Positions 8,845-17,293 of a stretch of DNA of 64,000 nt are shown one piece after another (the stretch's first letter is position 1; each line of letters opens with the position of its first letter). This stretch comes from Cognatundibacterium crateris (GTDB lineage: Bacteria; Pseudomonadota; Gammaproteobacteria; Burkholderiales; Burkholderiaceae_D). The position numbers and the translations under genes are program-made. The notes under the pieces are model-generated. The model saw only the letters and a program-made list of their open reading frames with translations. It did not search any database and was not told the origin of the DNA. The DNA is taken from assembly GCF_010078235.1 (NCBI RefSeq), contig NZ_JAABOS010000007.1, positions 183,126-247,125 on the forward strand. The letters are read 5' to 3'.

Positions 8845-9786
8845 ATGCTTCAACGTATTAACTTAGCTGTTTCTGGTAGTTCAGCTGCGGATGACCAGCG
8901 CCCTGCGCAGTCGGTCCCAGCATTCGCATCTGCTCCGGCATTGATGCACGCAGTACGTCAAATCCTGACGATTTCCGGTGTCATCGCGATGCTCGCGCTG
9001 GCAACCATGTTTTTCAAACCGGAGTTAGCAGATAAATTTAAAGATCTGTCTCCATTCGCGACCGCCGAAGAAGAAGTGGCCGAAGCGGAAGTACCACCCC
9101 CAAGCCTGGCGATGCTGATGCAAGCCCCGGGTCAGGCAAAACCGGAAGTTGCTGCACACAATGCGGTTTTTTCCGAAGAAGATGCCAAAATGCTGGGTAA
9201 CCAACGCCAGCAACAATGGGTAACTAACTGGCTGTCCAAACGCTACCGCATCGCGACCGATGCAACCAATATGCTGGTCTCTGCGGCCTATCTGACTGCG
9301 AAAGAAATTAAAATCGACCCGCTGCTGATACTGTCAGTAATGGCGATAGAATCCGGCCTGAATCCTTTTGCTGAAAGCCCGGTCGGTGCTCAGGGCCTGA
9401 TGCAGGTCATGTCCAAAGTGCATCATGAAAAATTTCAGGAAATGGGTGGCGTCAAAGCTGCACTCAATCCGGTTGCCAACATCAAAGTCGGCGCACTGAT
9501 CCTGAAAGACTATGTATCACGCGGTGGCTCGGTCGAAGCTGGCTTGAAAATGTATGTGGGCGCTGGTGCCATGGATAGCGATTCCGGCTATGGCTCACGC
9601 GTGCTGACCGAATACAAGCGTCTGAAAGACGTGTCGGCCGGTAAAAATGTTCCTACCGTATTCAGCAACCCTGCTCCGGCAGCCGTTCCTGTGATTCGCA
9701 ACACAGAAACCGTACCTGTGATCCGTAATGATCAAAACGAAGCTAAGGCAAAAACCGAAGCCAAGGATCAGGTAGCCGCGCTGTAA
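8845..9786 (+). CDS. Membrane-anchored lytic transglycosylase (SLT domain)
   Basis: This 313-residue protein has one transmembrane helix (about 38-57), a linker, and an SLT-type domain (about 135-265). The catalytic glutamate is E169 in AIESGLNP, followed by the family motif GAQGLMQVM at 181-189. Lytic transglycosylases cleave the MurNAc-GlcNAc bond of peptidoglycan to leave 1,6-anhydro ends. The anchor places the enzyme at the periplasmic face of the inner membrane. The C-terminus (about 275-313) is low-complexity, rich in Ala, Pro and charged residues, with the short repeat VPVIRN twice. A very strong AGGAGG site and a long structured leader precede it, so expression is probably controlled after transcription starts. 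Confidence 0.87.
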   Translation: MLQRINLAVSGSSAADDQRPAQSVPAFASAPALMHAVRQILTISGVIAMLALATMFFKPELADKFKDLSPFATAEEEVAEAEVPPPSLAMLMQAPGQAKPEVAAHNAVFSEEDAKMLGNQRQQQWVTNWLSKRYRIATDATNMLVSAAYLTAKEIKIDPLLILSVMAIESGLNPFAESPVGAQGLMQVMSKVHHEKFQEMGGVKAALNPVANIKVGALILKDYVSRGGSVEAGLKMYVGAGAMDSDSGYGSRVLTEYKRLKDVSAGKNVPTVFSNPAPAAVPVIRNTETVPVIRNDQNEAKAKTEAKDQVAAL

Positions 9787-9814
9787 GCGCAACGCAACAA
9801 GACATCCTTACACG

Positions 9815-9856
9815 AATAAGCCGCCTGCTGCTCATCGCACAGGCGGCTTATTTTTT
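9815..9856. terminator. Bidirectional intrinsic terminator
   Basis: AATAAGCCGCCTG (9815-9827) pairs with CAGGCGGCTTATT (9840-9852), followed by T on the plus strand and preceded by A-rich bases. It lies between the convergent transglycosylase and aminotransferase genes. Confidence 0.88.
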
Positions 9857-9860
9857 AGGC

Positions 9861-11033
9861 TTAGCTTTTTTCAGGGTGTAGAAAAGCCTTGAGACGACGC
9901 ACCGCCTCTTGCAGGTTTTCCAGCGAATTGGCGTAAGACAAACGTACATAACGGTGCGCAGTCGCAGGACCAAAATCCTTACCCGGTACAATCACCACCC
10001 CGGCTTCACGCAGTACTTGTTTAGTGAAGGCATCGGCATCATCACTGAAGCGCGAACAATCAGCGTACACATAAAAGGCGCCATCCGGCGTCACCGGTAC
10101 ATCCAAGCCTAATTCGCGCAAGGCTGGCACCAGATAATCACGGCGACGCCGGAATTCTTCTTTACGCGCCGCATAGATTGCCAGGCTGTCCGGCGTAAAA
10201 CAGGCCAGCGCCGCATGTTGTGCCACGGCCGACGCACAGATAAACAGGTTTTGCGCTAGTTTTTCGACAGCGGGCACGATACTCTCCGGCACCACCAGCC
10301 AACCCAGGCGCCAGCCTGTCATATTGAAATACTTACTGAAGCTGTTGATCACCACCACATCCTTATCCAGCGACAAGGCAGAAAACGGCGCACCTTCGTA
10401 ACTCAGTCCCTGGTAAATCTCGTCGACGATGGTGTAGCCACCGCGTTGTTTAACGATGTCTATGATCTCGCGCAGCTCCGATTGCGGAATCGAGGTGCCG
10501 GTAGGATTCGATGGCGAAGCCAGCAATACCCCGGCAGTCTGCGCCCCCCAATGCGCACGCACCATTTGTGCCGACAATTGAAAACGCTCAGCCGGGCCGG
10601 ATGGGATCAGCCTGGCCTGTCCCTCGAAGGCCGCAACAAAATGGCGGTTACAAGGATAACTGGGGTCAGGCATCAGCACTTCTTTACCCGCCTCCACCAG
10701 CGCCGCACAGGCCAGCAGTAAGGCAGCAGATGCACCGGCTGTGACAATAATCCGCTGCGCCGGCACGTCCAGCCCAAATTCATCGCGGTAATGGCGCGAA
10801 ATAGCGCTGCGCAAGGCGGGCAAACCCAACGAAGAGGTATATTGCAATTTACCCTCAGCCATCGCAGCGGTGGCGGCAGCAATCACATCCGGTGGCGCGG
10901 TAAAGTCAGGCTCACCGATACCCATATGTATCAGGTGCCGCCCTTCCGCTTCCAGCTCAGCCGCCATTTTCATGAGTTCCATCACATGGAAAGACGAGAT
11001 ATGGTCGAGCCGGGATGCGAGATGATGTTGCAT
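9861..11033 (-). CDS. Class I/II pyridoxal-phosphate aminotransferase
   Basis: A 390-residue fold-type I aminotransferase. The PLP-binding lysine is in SFSKYFNMTGWRLGW, preceded by the aspartate of IVDEIYQGL that contacts the pyridine nitrogen; the asparagine of ASPSNPTG and the C-terminal arginine region (YVRLSYAN) are also present. The family includes aspartate, alanine and aromatic aminotransferases, and the substrate cannot be read from the sequence. It lies downstream of nusB on the same strand, but a terminator follows nusB, so transcription from that operon is at best partial. Confidence 0.85.
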   Translation of the reverse strand: MQHHLASRLDHISSFHVMELMKMAAELEAEGRHLIHMGIGEPDFTAPPDVIAAATAAMAEGKLQYTSSLGLPALRSAISRHYRDEFGLDVPAQRIIVTAGASAALLLACAALVEAGKEVLMPDPSYPCNRHFVAAFEGQARLIPSGPAERFQLSAQMVRAHWGAQTAGVLLASPSNPTGTSIPQSELREIIDIVKQRGGYTIVDEIYQGLSYEGAPFSALSLDKDVVVINSFSKYFNMTGWRLGWLVVPESIVPAVEKLAQNLFICASAVAQHAALACFTPDSLAIYAARKEEFRRRRDYLVPALRELGLDVPVTPDGAFYVYADCSRFSDDADAFTKQVLREAGVVIVPGKDFGPATAHRYVRLSYANSLENLQEAVRRLKAFLHPEKS

Positions 11034-11114
11034 AGTGTTTTATCCTGAAATTCTGCGTCAGAAAAAGATGGGGGGCAAAGGCGATGTAAGCTCAGGCTGC
11101 GCGTCCCGTCGCTA

Positions 11115-11153
11115 CAAAAAAAATCCGCCTGCTTCAGTCAGAAGTCAGGCGGA
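11115..11153 (-). terminator. Intrinsic terminator of the rib-nusB operon
   Basis: On the minus strand TCCGCCTG (11146-11153) pairs with CAGGCGGA (11124-11131), with an inner CTTC/GAAG stem, followed by eight T residues (A-run at 11116-11123 on the plus strand). Confidence 0.88.
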
Positions 11154-11191
11154 CAGATCATACTGTGACCGATATCAATTCGGCAGGCAAA

Positions 11192-11656
11192 TTATTTACC
11201 TGCAGCGATCTCGGCAGGACGCAGCTTGGCAGCCAGCTTGTCCAACACGCCATTGACGTATTTATGGCCATCGAGACCACCAAAGGATTTGGTCAGCTCT
11301 ACGGCTTCATTAATCACAACGCGATAGGGGATTTCGATATGATTTTTCAATTCATATGCGCCGATCAGCAGCACAGCGTGCTCAATCGGGGATAACTCAA
11401 CCAGCGGACGATCGATCAGATCGGCAAACGCTTCGCGCAACTGGATGGATTGATTGATCGCACCGTGCAGCAGGATATCGAAGTGCTCCCGATCCGCTTT
11501 ATCAAAGCCATGAGCCTGACGGATATGGGCGTCGATTACGCCGGAATCTTCATTGTTCAGCAGCCATTGGTACAGGCCTTGCAAAGCGAATTCACGCGCA
11601 CGGTGGCGCGGGGAGCGATTCTTACTTGGATTCGCGTGTATGGTTTTTGTGGTCAT
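11192..11656 (-). CDS. nusB: Transcription antitermination factor NusB
   Basis: A 154-residue all-helical RNA-binding protein. Family marks are the N-terminal [13 protein letters not shown]-like segment (here [14 protein letters not shown]) and the C-terminal [15 protein letters not shown] followed by [10 protein letters not shown]. NusB with NusE binds boxA RNA and allows antitermination in rRNA operons. The basic N-terminal tail of about 18 residues is a common extension in betaproteobacteria. It follows ribH on the same strand with a gap of about 140 bases, the classical ribH-nusB order, and ends in a strong terminator. Confidence 0.95.
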   Translation of the reverse strand: MTTKTIHANPSKNRSPRHRAREFALQGLYQWLLNNEDSGVIDAHIRQAHGFDKADREHFDILLHGAINQSIQLREAFADLIDRPLVELSPIEHAVLLIGAYELKNHIEIPYRVVINEAVELTKSFGGLDGHKYVNGVLDKLAAKLRPAEIAAGK

Positions 11657-11797
11657 TATTTTCTCTTACTCTTACTTTTACGTTCATTACTGCCGGACAG
11701 TGCTGCATGCGCAAAGGCGGACAAAAAGCCTGCCCCTTACAATTCAACCGGCTGCGCTCTTTGTGCAATCGGCCTGCAGGCCGCCACAGCAGGACGA

Positions 11798-12298
11798 TTA
11801 TTCGTCGTCGTAGTCCAGATCTTCTGTGGCTTCAGCGAGTTCATCCAGAGCCAGGGTCAGATTCGCCATTTCAACAGCAACCCGCGCTGCGTCCGCACCT
11901 TTTTCTTGCATACGGACTTCGGCTTGCTCGTCATTTTCAGTGGTCAGAATTGCATTCGCAATCGGAATGCCCGCATCCAGACCGACGCGGGTAATGCCGG
12001 CACCGGATTCATTCGAAACCAGTTCAAAGTGATAGGTTTCGCCACGAATCACCGCGCCCAGCGCAATCAAGGCATCAAACTGATTGGTTTGCGCCATTTT
12101 CTTCAATGCCAGTGGCACTTCCAATGCACCCGGCACGGTCACGTGCAGGATGTCTTCGTCCATCACGCCCAGGTTTTTCAATTCAGCCAGACAGGCATTG
12201 AGCAAACCGGCACCCACATTGTCGTTAAAGCGGGCCTGAACGATACCAACGCGTACGCCTGCGCCATCCAGATTTGATTCGTAGTGTCCAACTGTCAT
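11798..12298 (-). CDS. ribH: 6,7-dimethyl-8-ribityllumazine synthase
   Basis: A 166-residue lumazine synthase, the penultimate enzyme of riboflavin synthesis, which condenses 5-amino-6-ribitylamino-uracil with 3,4-dihydroxy-2-butanone 4-phosphate. Family motifs are visible: VGIVQARFN near the start, the [10 protein letters not shown] segment, the [17 protein letters not shown] block with the catalytic histidine, and the TENDEQA phosphate-binding segment. The acidic tail (about 155-166) is variable in the family. It follows the ribB hybrid gene, which makes its butanone substrate, on the same strand and is upstream of nusB. Confidence 0.96.
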   Translation of the reverse strand: MTVGHYESNLDGAGVRVGIVQARFNDNVGAGLLNACLAELKNLGVMDEDILHVTVPGALEVPLALKKMAQTNQFDALIALGAVIRGETYHFELVSNESGAGITRVGLDAGIPIANAILTTENDEQAEVRMQEKGADAARVAVEMANLTLALDELAEATEDLDYDDE

Positions 12299-12375
12299 GA
12301 TCTTCCTTTTGCGCTGACGCGCTTAAAACTTATCGATTTGCACCCCGTAGTTACATGGGGTTCAGTACTGCGAAT

Positions 12376-12414
12376 GTATTGCTTATTCGTATTGCTTATT
12401 CGTATTGCTTATTT
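12376..12414. repeat. Three tandem copies of a 13-base repeat between ribB and ribH
   Basis: GTATTGCTTATTC occurs at 12376-12388 and 12389-12401, and again with one change (final T) at 12402-12414. The array is in the 158-base gap between ribB and ribH. Confidence 0.9.
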
Positions 12415-12456
12415 GCTGCCAGTGAAACTGGATTGCGGTGTGAAACACGGCATGAC

Positions 12457-13569
12457 TTAAACCGCAGGCTTATCCAGATAGCCAGTGACTTCCAGGTTAA
12501 AGCCTGTCATCGACGGCATTTTACGTGGATTTGCCAGTAACTTCATTTTACCAACGCCGACATCCTTCAGGATTTGCGCACCTATGCCATAGTTACGCAA
12601 ATCCATTCTGGCAGCGCGGCTGACCGGGCGGGTCTCTGGCGTATTGAGCGCGGTGAACTGATCAAACAACTGTTCCGCGCTTTCTTCGCAATTGAGCAAC
12701 ACGATCACGCCGGATTCAGAGGATTTGATGGCCTGCATCGCCGCCGCGATATTCCATGAATGCGTAGTCGCCTGACTTTCCAGCAAATCCAGTATTGATA
12801 CTGGCTGATGCACACGTACCAGGGCTTCTTTATCTGCTGCGAGTTCGCCGTGAATCAGCGCCAGATGGGCAGAGCCGCTGGGTTTATCACGATAAACGAT
12901 GGTTCTGAAGCTGCCATGCGCAGTATGCATAGCGCGCTCTGCAACCCGGTCAACAATACTTTCGGTCTGGCTGCGATAGTGAATCAGATCAGCGATAGTG
13001 CCGATTTTGAGCTGATGTTCCTGCGCGAACGCGATCAGATCAGGCAGACGCGCCATGGTGCCGTCGTCTTTCATGATTTCGCAAATCACCGAAGCCGGTG
13101 TCAGTCCGGCCAGCTCCGCCAGATCGCAACCTGCCTCAGTATGACCGGCACGCATCAGTACGCCACCCTTTTGAGCCTTGAGCGGGAAAACATGGCCAGG
13201 CTGCACGATGTCATGCGCCGTGGTTTTCTTATCCACCGCCACACGTACAGTACGCGCGCGGTCAGCAGCTGAAATACCGGTGGTCACGCCTTCCGCCGCC
13301 TCTATCGAGACGGTGAAATTAGTGCCGTAGGCAGTGCCGTTACGACTGGTCATCATCGCCAGATTCAGCTGTTCGCAACGTTCTTCCGTCAGCGTCAGGC
13401 AAATCAGGCCGCGGCCAAACTTGGCCATAAAATTAATGGCTTCCGGTGTCACGAATTCGGCGGCCATCACCAGGTCGCCTTCGTTTTCACGGTCTTCTTC
13501 GTCGACCAGGATCACCATGCGACCTGCACGTAATTCTGCAACGATTTCCTGGGTAGTAGAGATACTCAT
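12457..13569 (-). CDS. ribB: 3,4-dihydroxy-2-butanone-4-phosphate synthase with a degenerate GTP cyclohydrolase II domain
   Basis: A 370-residue bifunctional-looking protein. The N-terminal RibB domain (about 1-205) is intact: the acidic loop [12 protein letters not shown] at 23-34, the FGRGLICL segment and the [11 protein letters not shown] block with catalytic residues, so it should convert ribulose 5-phosphate to the four-carbon riboflavin precursor. The C-terminal part aligns with GTP cyclohydrolase II, but the zinc-binding cysteines and the surrounding CDCG-type segment are absent ([12 protein letters not shown] and TTHSWNIA stand in their place). Hybrids with a dead cyclohydrolase domain are known as RibBX-type. 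An in-frame ATG 69 bases upstream exists; the ATG at 13569 was chosen because homologous proteins begin [10 protein letters not shown]. Confidence 0.92.
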   Translation of the reverse strand: MSISTTQEIVAELRAGRMVILVDEEDRENEGDLVMAAEFVTPEAINFMAKFGRGLICLTLTEERCEQLNLAMMTSRNGTAYGTNFTVSIEAAEGVTTGISAADRARTVRVAVDKKTTAHDIVQPGHVFPLKAQKGGVLMRAGHTEAGCDLAELAGLTPASVICEIMKDDGTMARLPDLIAFAQEHQLKIGTIADLIHYRSQTESIVDRVAERAMHTAHGSFRTIVYRDKPSGSAHLALIHGELAADKEALVRVHQPVSILDLLESQATTHSWNIAAAMQAIKSSESGVIVLLNCEESAEQLFDQFTALNTPETRPVSRAARMDLRNYGIGAQILKDVGVGKMKLLANPRKMPSMTGFNLEVTGYLDKPAV

Positions 13570-13721
13570 AGGGAGATAGTCCTGATGCGGCACGGCTGCT
13601 GATACTGTATGACCAGAATGACAGCGCAGCCTGCACAAGCTGCAATTGAAAAGAATCCCGCTATTTTAAAGGATTTCGCCTTACTCTTCCTGCGCTTTCT
13701 GCGCTTTAGACTGGATTTTCC

Positions 13722-14594
13722 TCAAATTTGAATGCGGCCACGGCCGATTTCTATGACTTTGCCACCGACCCGTATCTTTTCCTGCCCGGAAATATCCAGA
13801 TACAAGACGCTGGGGCGTCCCATCTGTACACCTTGCTCTACACAGTATTGTTGTTGCGACAGCATATTCTGATGCCTGAGCCAGGCACCCAGGTTGGCGC
13901 AGGCCGAGCCAGTCGCCGGATCTTCGCCGACGCCGCCATCAGCACGCTCGAAAAAATAGCGCGCCTGAATTACAGCCTGCCCTTGCACGCTATGGTCGCT
14001 GTTCTGTTCTATATAAAAAACAAAGACGGTGCGGCGTCCGAGACTACTGCGCGGCCAGCGTGCCAGCAACTCAGCGCGGAGTCCCGCCTGCTGCAAAGCA
14101 GCCGCACTGTTCACGGCTATCAGCAACTGATCCGAGCCAGTATTGACCCATAAGGGCTCAGCCACGATATCCTCGGCCCGCAAGCCCAATACCGGCGCCA
14201 GTTCTGCCGCACTGGCCGGGCAAGGCGTAATCTGCGCCACCTTAGGCGCTACAAAAGACCAGACTGCGTCATTGCGCTGCAAAGGAACTATCCCGGCGCG
14301 GCACGACAAACTGAGCTGACTACCGGTCTGCAGCAGTTCGCTGACAACGGCTGCAGAGCCGACACTGGGATGACCGGCAAACGCCATCTCCGTACCCGGC
14401 GTAAAAATACGCATATGCCTATCCGCCTGATCAGACGGCAGCAAAAACACGGTTTCAGACAAATTAAACTGCCGCGCTAACGCCTGCATCTCGGTATCAG
14501 TCAAGCCGCGCCCATCTTCGAACACACAAAGGGGATTGCCGCCAAAAGTCGCTTCGGCAAATACATTCAATAAACGGTAGGCATAGTCACGCAT
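13722..14594 (-). CDS. PhzF family isomerase/epimerase-like protein
   Basis: This 290-residue protein belongs to the PhzF fold, two repeated diaminopimelate-epimerase-like halves. It begins with the conserved VFAEATFGGNPLCVFEDG, carries the catalytic-type glutamate in QFNLSETVFL, and ends with the EDPATGSACANLG motif. PhzF isomerises a dihydroanthranilate in phenazine synthesis, but most bacterial members, like YddE of E. coli, have no known substrate and no phenazine genes are nearby. It is upstream of ribB on the same strand, about 150 bases away. Family assignment is firm and function is unknown. Confidence 0.87.
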   Translation of the reverse strand: MRDYAYRLLNVFAEATFGGNPLCVFEDGRGLTDTEMQALARQFNLSETVFLLPSDQADRHMRIFTPGTEMAFAGHPSVGSAAVVSELLQTGSQLSLSCRAGIVPLQRNDAVWSFVAPKVAQITPCPASAAELAPVLGLRAEDIVAEPLWVNTGSDQLLIAVNSAAALQQAGLRAELLARWPRSSLGRRTVFVFYIEQNSDHSVQGQAVIQARYFFERADGGVGEDPATGSACANLGAWLRHQNMLSQQQYCVEQGVQMGRPSVLYLDISGQEKIRVGGKVIEIGRGRIQI

Positions 14595-14708
14595 AGATTT
14601 GAACAGGTTGGAGTAAATGCCAGCAGTGTAATGGATGGTCTGCGGCCAGACAGAGAACTTTATGGCAAGTACAAGGGAATACAGCGCTAATCGCTACAGA
14701 CGCTGTAA

Positions 14709-15248
14709 TCAGGCATCCTGCGCCAGCCGTGAATACACCAGGAAATCGCCAGCCACACCGCGCACCTGCCGGAAAGAGCGCAATAAGCCCTCGCGCTCGA
14801 AACCCAGCTTTTCCAACACCCGTATCGAGGCTAAATTCGATGGCAAGACTGTGGCCTGTATGCGTACCCAGCCCATTTCACTGTAGGCCCACGTCAGCAA
14901 GGCGCGCGCCGCACTGGCTACGATACCCTGTCCCCAGTAAGCCGGGGCCAGATCGTAGGACAATTCGGCACTGCGATTTGGGACCGATATGGTATGAAAA
15001 CCTATCGTCCCCAGCAGTCTTCCATCGCGTTCATCGATGATTGCGAGGCGTATCTGTGATCCCGCCTCTGAGGATGCGAAGAGGTCGAACTGCGGCAACA
15101 AATCCTGCAGATCACGTAAATTCCAGCTGGTGTGCTCTATGGTTTGCGGTTGCTGTAAACAGGCGTACCAGGCAGCGGCATCACTGCGCTGCAAATCGCG
15201 CAAAAGGATGTGCGGCTGGCCGGTGCGCAATTGCAGATGGCTACGCAT
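14709..15248 (-). CDS. GNAT family N-acetyltransferase (RimJ/RimL-like)
   Basis: A 179-residue acetyltransferase of the RimJ/RimL-type GNAT group. The central strand and acetyl-CoA loop are in ELSYDLAPAYWGQGIVASAA, and the following helix ends in ASIRVLEKLGFEREG, the usual hallmark of the family. The start is six bases after the stop of the upstream small secreted-protein gene, so the two are likely co-transcribed. The acceptor (protein N-terminus or small molecule) cannot be told from the sequence. Confidence 0.85.
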   Translation of the reverse strand: MRSHLQLRTGQPHILLRDLQRSDAAAWYACLQQPQTIEHTSWNLRDLQDLLPQFDLFASSEAGSQIRLAIIDERDGRLLGTIGFHTISVPNRSAELSYDLAPAYWGQGIVASAARALLTWAYSEMGWVRIQATVLPSNLASIRVLEKLGFEREGLLRSFRQVRGVAGDFLVYSRLAQDA

Positions 15249-15254
15249 AATCGC

Positions 15255-15656
15255 CTAACGCGGTGAAGCGTGGATATACAACGCCAGCAACTGACAGCTT
15301 TGCGCTGAGGCGACCGAAGTCTGAATCTGCACTGCGCCCAGCTTCTGCGATACCGCATCTGCCCAACTGGCGCTATGCGCATACGAAGCAGGCAAGCCAT
15401 CTGCCTGCACAGACAGCCGGACACTGTTACCGGATCGCGGCCTGGTTGCCGCTGCGATACCCTCCAGCGCGCCCAACTCGGTCGCGAGCTTACTTAATGC
15501 CGCCGCACTGTTCGGGGATGCTGTGTTGAACCAGGTAGCCAGCTCTGTCGCTTTCCCCTGCGCCAGCAATTGCGCCGCGCGGACCGCACAGGAAGACTCA
15601 GCCGAGGCAGGCATGGCGCAGATAAATAACAGGCTTAAAATAAAAAGCTTACACAT
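15255..15656 (-). CDS. Secreted hypothetical protein
   Basis: A 133-residue protein that I do not recognise. A clear signal peptide covers about residues 1-19 (hydrophobic core LFILSLLFICAM, cleavage after ASA). The mature part is alanine-rich, mostly helical in look, with two cysteines (about residues 23 and 122) that could form a disulfide. It lies six bases upstream of the acetyltransferase gene, and the close spacing indicates one transcript. Confidence 0.65.
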   Translation of the reverse strand: MCKLFILSLLFICAMPASAESSCAVRAAQLLAQGKATELATWFNTASPNSAAALSKLATELGALEGIAAATRPRSGNSVRLSVQADGLPASYAHSASWADAVSQKLGAVQIQTSVASAQSCQLLALYIHASPR

Positions 15657-15962
15657 TAAGATAAGTTCAATTTAAGCAACGAAGTGATTTTTTCAATCAA
15701 AGAAATAAGAATGGCACATTAATGTCGATTTAACTGGAAAGAGAACCCTGTTCTTCCATTGAAAACCCGAAAACCTCGGATTGTTCATTTTAAGAAGTTT
15801 TATTTAGTTAAATATATGCAACCATAAACATAGAACTTACACAAAACTGCTTGGCATAGCATTATGCCTTCTCGGCCTAAGCCACATAGCAAGCTTCCAT
15901 AAGCTCTGCCAGACAGTTTTGCGAACGTCACTTAAGTTAAGTGCGTACAAATATGATACGAA
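15657..15962. other. AT-rich intergenic region
   Basis: No gene is seen in these 306 bases. They are richer in A and T than the surroundings and hold two short perfect inverted repeats: GGCATA/TATGCC around 15854-15869 and the 15-base palindrome CACTTAA-G-TTAAGTG at 15929-15943, just downstream of the lipoprotein gene. Neither has the T-run of a terminator. Confidence 0.5.
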
Positions 15963-16355
15963 TTAATTATTAAATAAACCTGTTTTTTGTGTCACATCTG
16001 ATTCACTCATTGAAAAACGTTTAACTACGTTTGCCTGATCAAATAAGACAACTAATTCTTTTTTCTTACCACTCGCAGATGCGCCAAACAAATTAACGAT
16101 TGGAACAAAACTAATTGCATCTGCCGAAACGTTACTGAATTCATAATTCCAAATTTCAAGGCCGCCGTCAGTAAAGGAAGTTTTCAACGGCGAACCAAAC
16201 ATACGACGCACTTCATCTTTCGTTGTTTTGCCCTCAACAATCTTTTGCCTTGCTGTGGATTCTGATTCTTTTCTCAAACTTTCATTACCGACACTCGCGC
16301 ACCCCATTAAACAAATTGAAGCCACCAAAGCTGTAACGCATGCATATTTTTTCAT
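15963..16355 (-). CDS. BamE/SmpA-like outer-membrane lipoprotein
   Basis: A 130-residue predicted lipoprotein. The signal peptide ends in the lipobox LMGC (cysteine at residue 19). The mature part contains the SmpA/OmlA-type pattern: a helix with IVEGKTTKDEVRRMFGSPLKTS followed by strands including LEIWNYEF, as in BamE and small SmpA/OmlA lipoproteins. It also has a hydrophobic loop (SADAISFVPIVNLFG) that is not usual in BamE itself. The true BamE is probably elsewhere, so this is a paralogue of unknown role. Its DNA is noticeably AT-richer than neighbouring genes, which hints at transfer. Confidence 0.75.
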   Translation of the reverse strand: MKKYACVTALVASICLMGCASVGNESLRKESESTARQKIVEGKTTKDEVRRMFGSPLKTSFTDGGLEIWNYEFSNVSADAISFVPIVNLFGASASGKKKELVVLFDQANVVKRFSMSESDVTQKTGLFNN

Positions 16356-16654
16356 CTAATTCCCCAAACTAAATAATTGTAATATTGAACTTTAAATGTA
16401 ACATTTATTTACAATTACTTCAATTACCCACACATGCAAAACTGAAACAATTTCTCTCGGCGAAATCGCCCCACATTTGTACTAACCATGTGAAAACGCA
16501 CTTCATCAATGCCAAAAACTTCCATGTCAACACAACACCATAACATGTAATCCCCCACCCAATTCGGGCACATAACCAGTCACATTCACCCTTACAGCAG
16601 CGGGCGAAATACTGATTTCGTACTGGCACAGCATTTGCAATCAGTACCAAGTGT
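16356..16654. other. Intergenic region without a supported gene
   Basis: The first part is AT-rich and probably holds the promoter of the minus-strand lipoprotein. A 76-codon minus-strand open frame (16420-16650) has no ribosome site and an unlikely cysteine- and tryptophan-rich composition, so it was not called. Confidence 0.5.
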
Positions 16655-16745
16655 CCGGCTGCCGCGCAGTTGGATGATGTGCGGTAGCCGGGAACCTTAA
16701 CAACACCCCGGGGCGATATTCCGAAAAGCCTGACGAGTAGGAAAT
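16655..16745 (+). promoter_or_regulatory. GC-rich hairpin leader of the DUF1842-like gene
   Basis: CCGGCTGCCGCGCA (16655-16668) pairs with TGTGCGGTAGCCGG (16678-16691) with two G-T wobbles, giving a 14-base stem and a 9-base loop. A second weak stem (TTCC/GGAA) follows at about 16720-16744. The element ends about 20 bases before the start codon. I could not assign it to a known riboswitch. Confidence 0.4.
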
Positions 16746-16765
16746 TCCATTACGATTATGAGGTT

Positions 16766-17155
16766 ATGATGACTACAGCAACATCCCCTATCATCGGCGC
16801 ATACCTGGTTAAAGGCACGATAGGCAACACCCAGTTAGTCGGCGCTCCGCTGGTCACCTATGCACTGGTCGTGGTACCGGGCCAGCATCATGTGTCGGGT
16901 CATGTCCATGTGACGCAGGCGACTGAAAACGGTAATTACAGCGGTAATGTCACAGGCAAAATTTTTGCAACAGGTTATGGCAATGTGACCCAGGTGGTCA
17001 GCCTGCATGGCCTGATCCATCCGGATGGCCCTATGCCCCTGGAAATTCCATTCGAAGCCCATCTGGCGATCAATGGTGAATGGGTAGGTACTGGCGGCTT
17101 CAGCTATGGCAATGTGCACGTGGAGCAAGTACCGGTCAAACATCTGGCTGGCTGA
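16766..17155 (+). CDS. DUF1842-like small beta-rich protein
   Basis: A 129-residue protein without signal peptide, composed almost wholly of short beta strands rich in Val, Gly, His and Thr. The patterns VSGHVHVTQATENG, the LHGLIHPDGPMPLEIPFEAH segment and the ending GEWVGTGGFSYGNVHVEQVPV match what I recall of the DUF1842 family, found mainly in Burkholderiales and of unknown function. It is a single-gene unit behind a GC-rich hairpin leader, with GAGG before the ATG. No function can be assigned. Confidence 0.65.
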   Translation: MMTTATSPIIGAYLVKGTIGNTQLVGAPLVTYALVVVPGQHHVSGHVHVTQATENGNYSGNVTGKIFATGYGNVTQVVSLHGLIHPDGPMPLEIPFEAHLAINGEWVGTGGFSYGNVHVEQVPVKHLAG

Positions 17156-17293
17156 TTTCCTGAATCAGATTGGCTGCGTTAGCTACATTCAGCCTTGCCC
17201 ATGCCTGTCGCGTGCGCAAGGCTGTATTTTTTTCACCTGTCATGCGCGCAGAATCGCTTACACTGACTGATCTTCCTGATAACAAGGCACCTC

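Noticed and set aside
13570-13721. Possible FMN riboswitch upstream of ribB
   Set aside because: None of the conserved RFN element sequences are visible in these 152 bases.
16420-16650. 76-codon open frame on the minus strand
   Set aside because: No ribosome site, odd Cys/Trp-rich composition, no recognisable family; probably chance.
16730-16737. CTGACGAG, similar to the hammerhead ribozyme core
   Set aside because: No stem II or correctly placed GAAA segment can be built around it, so it is most likely chance.
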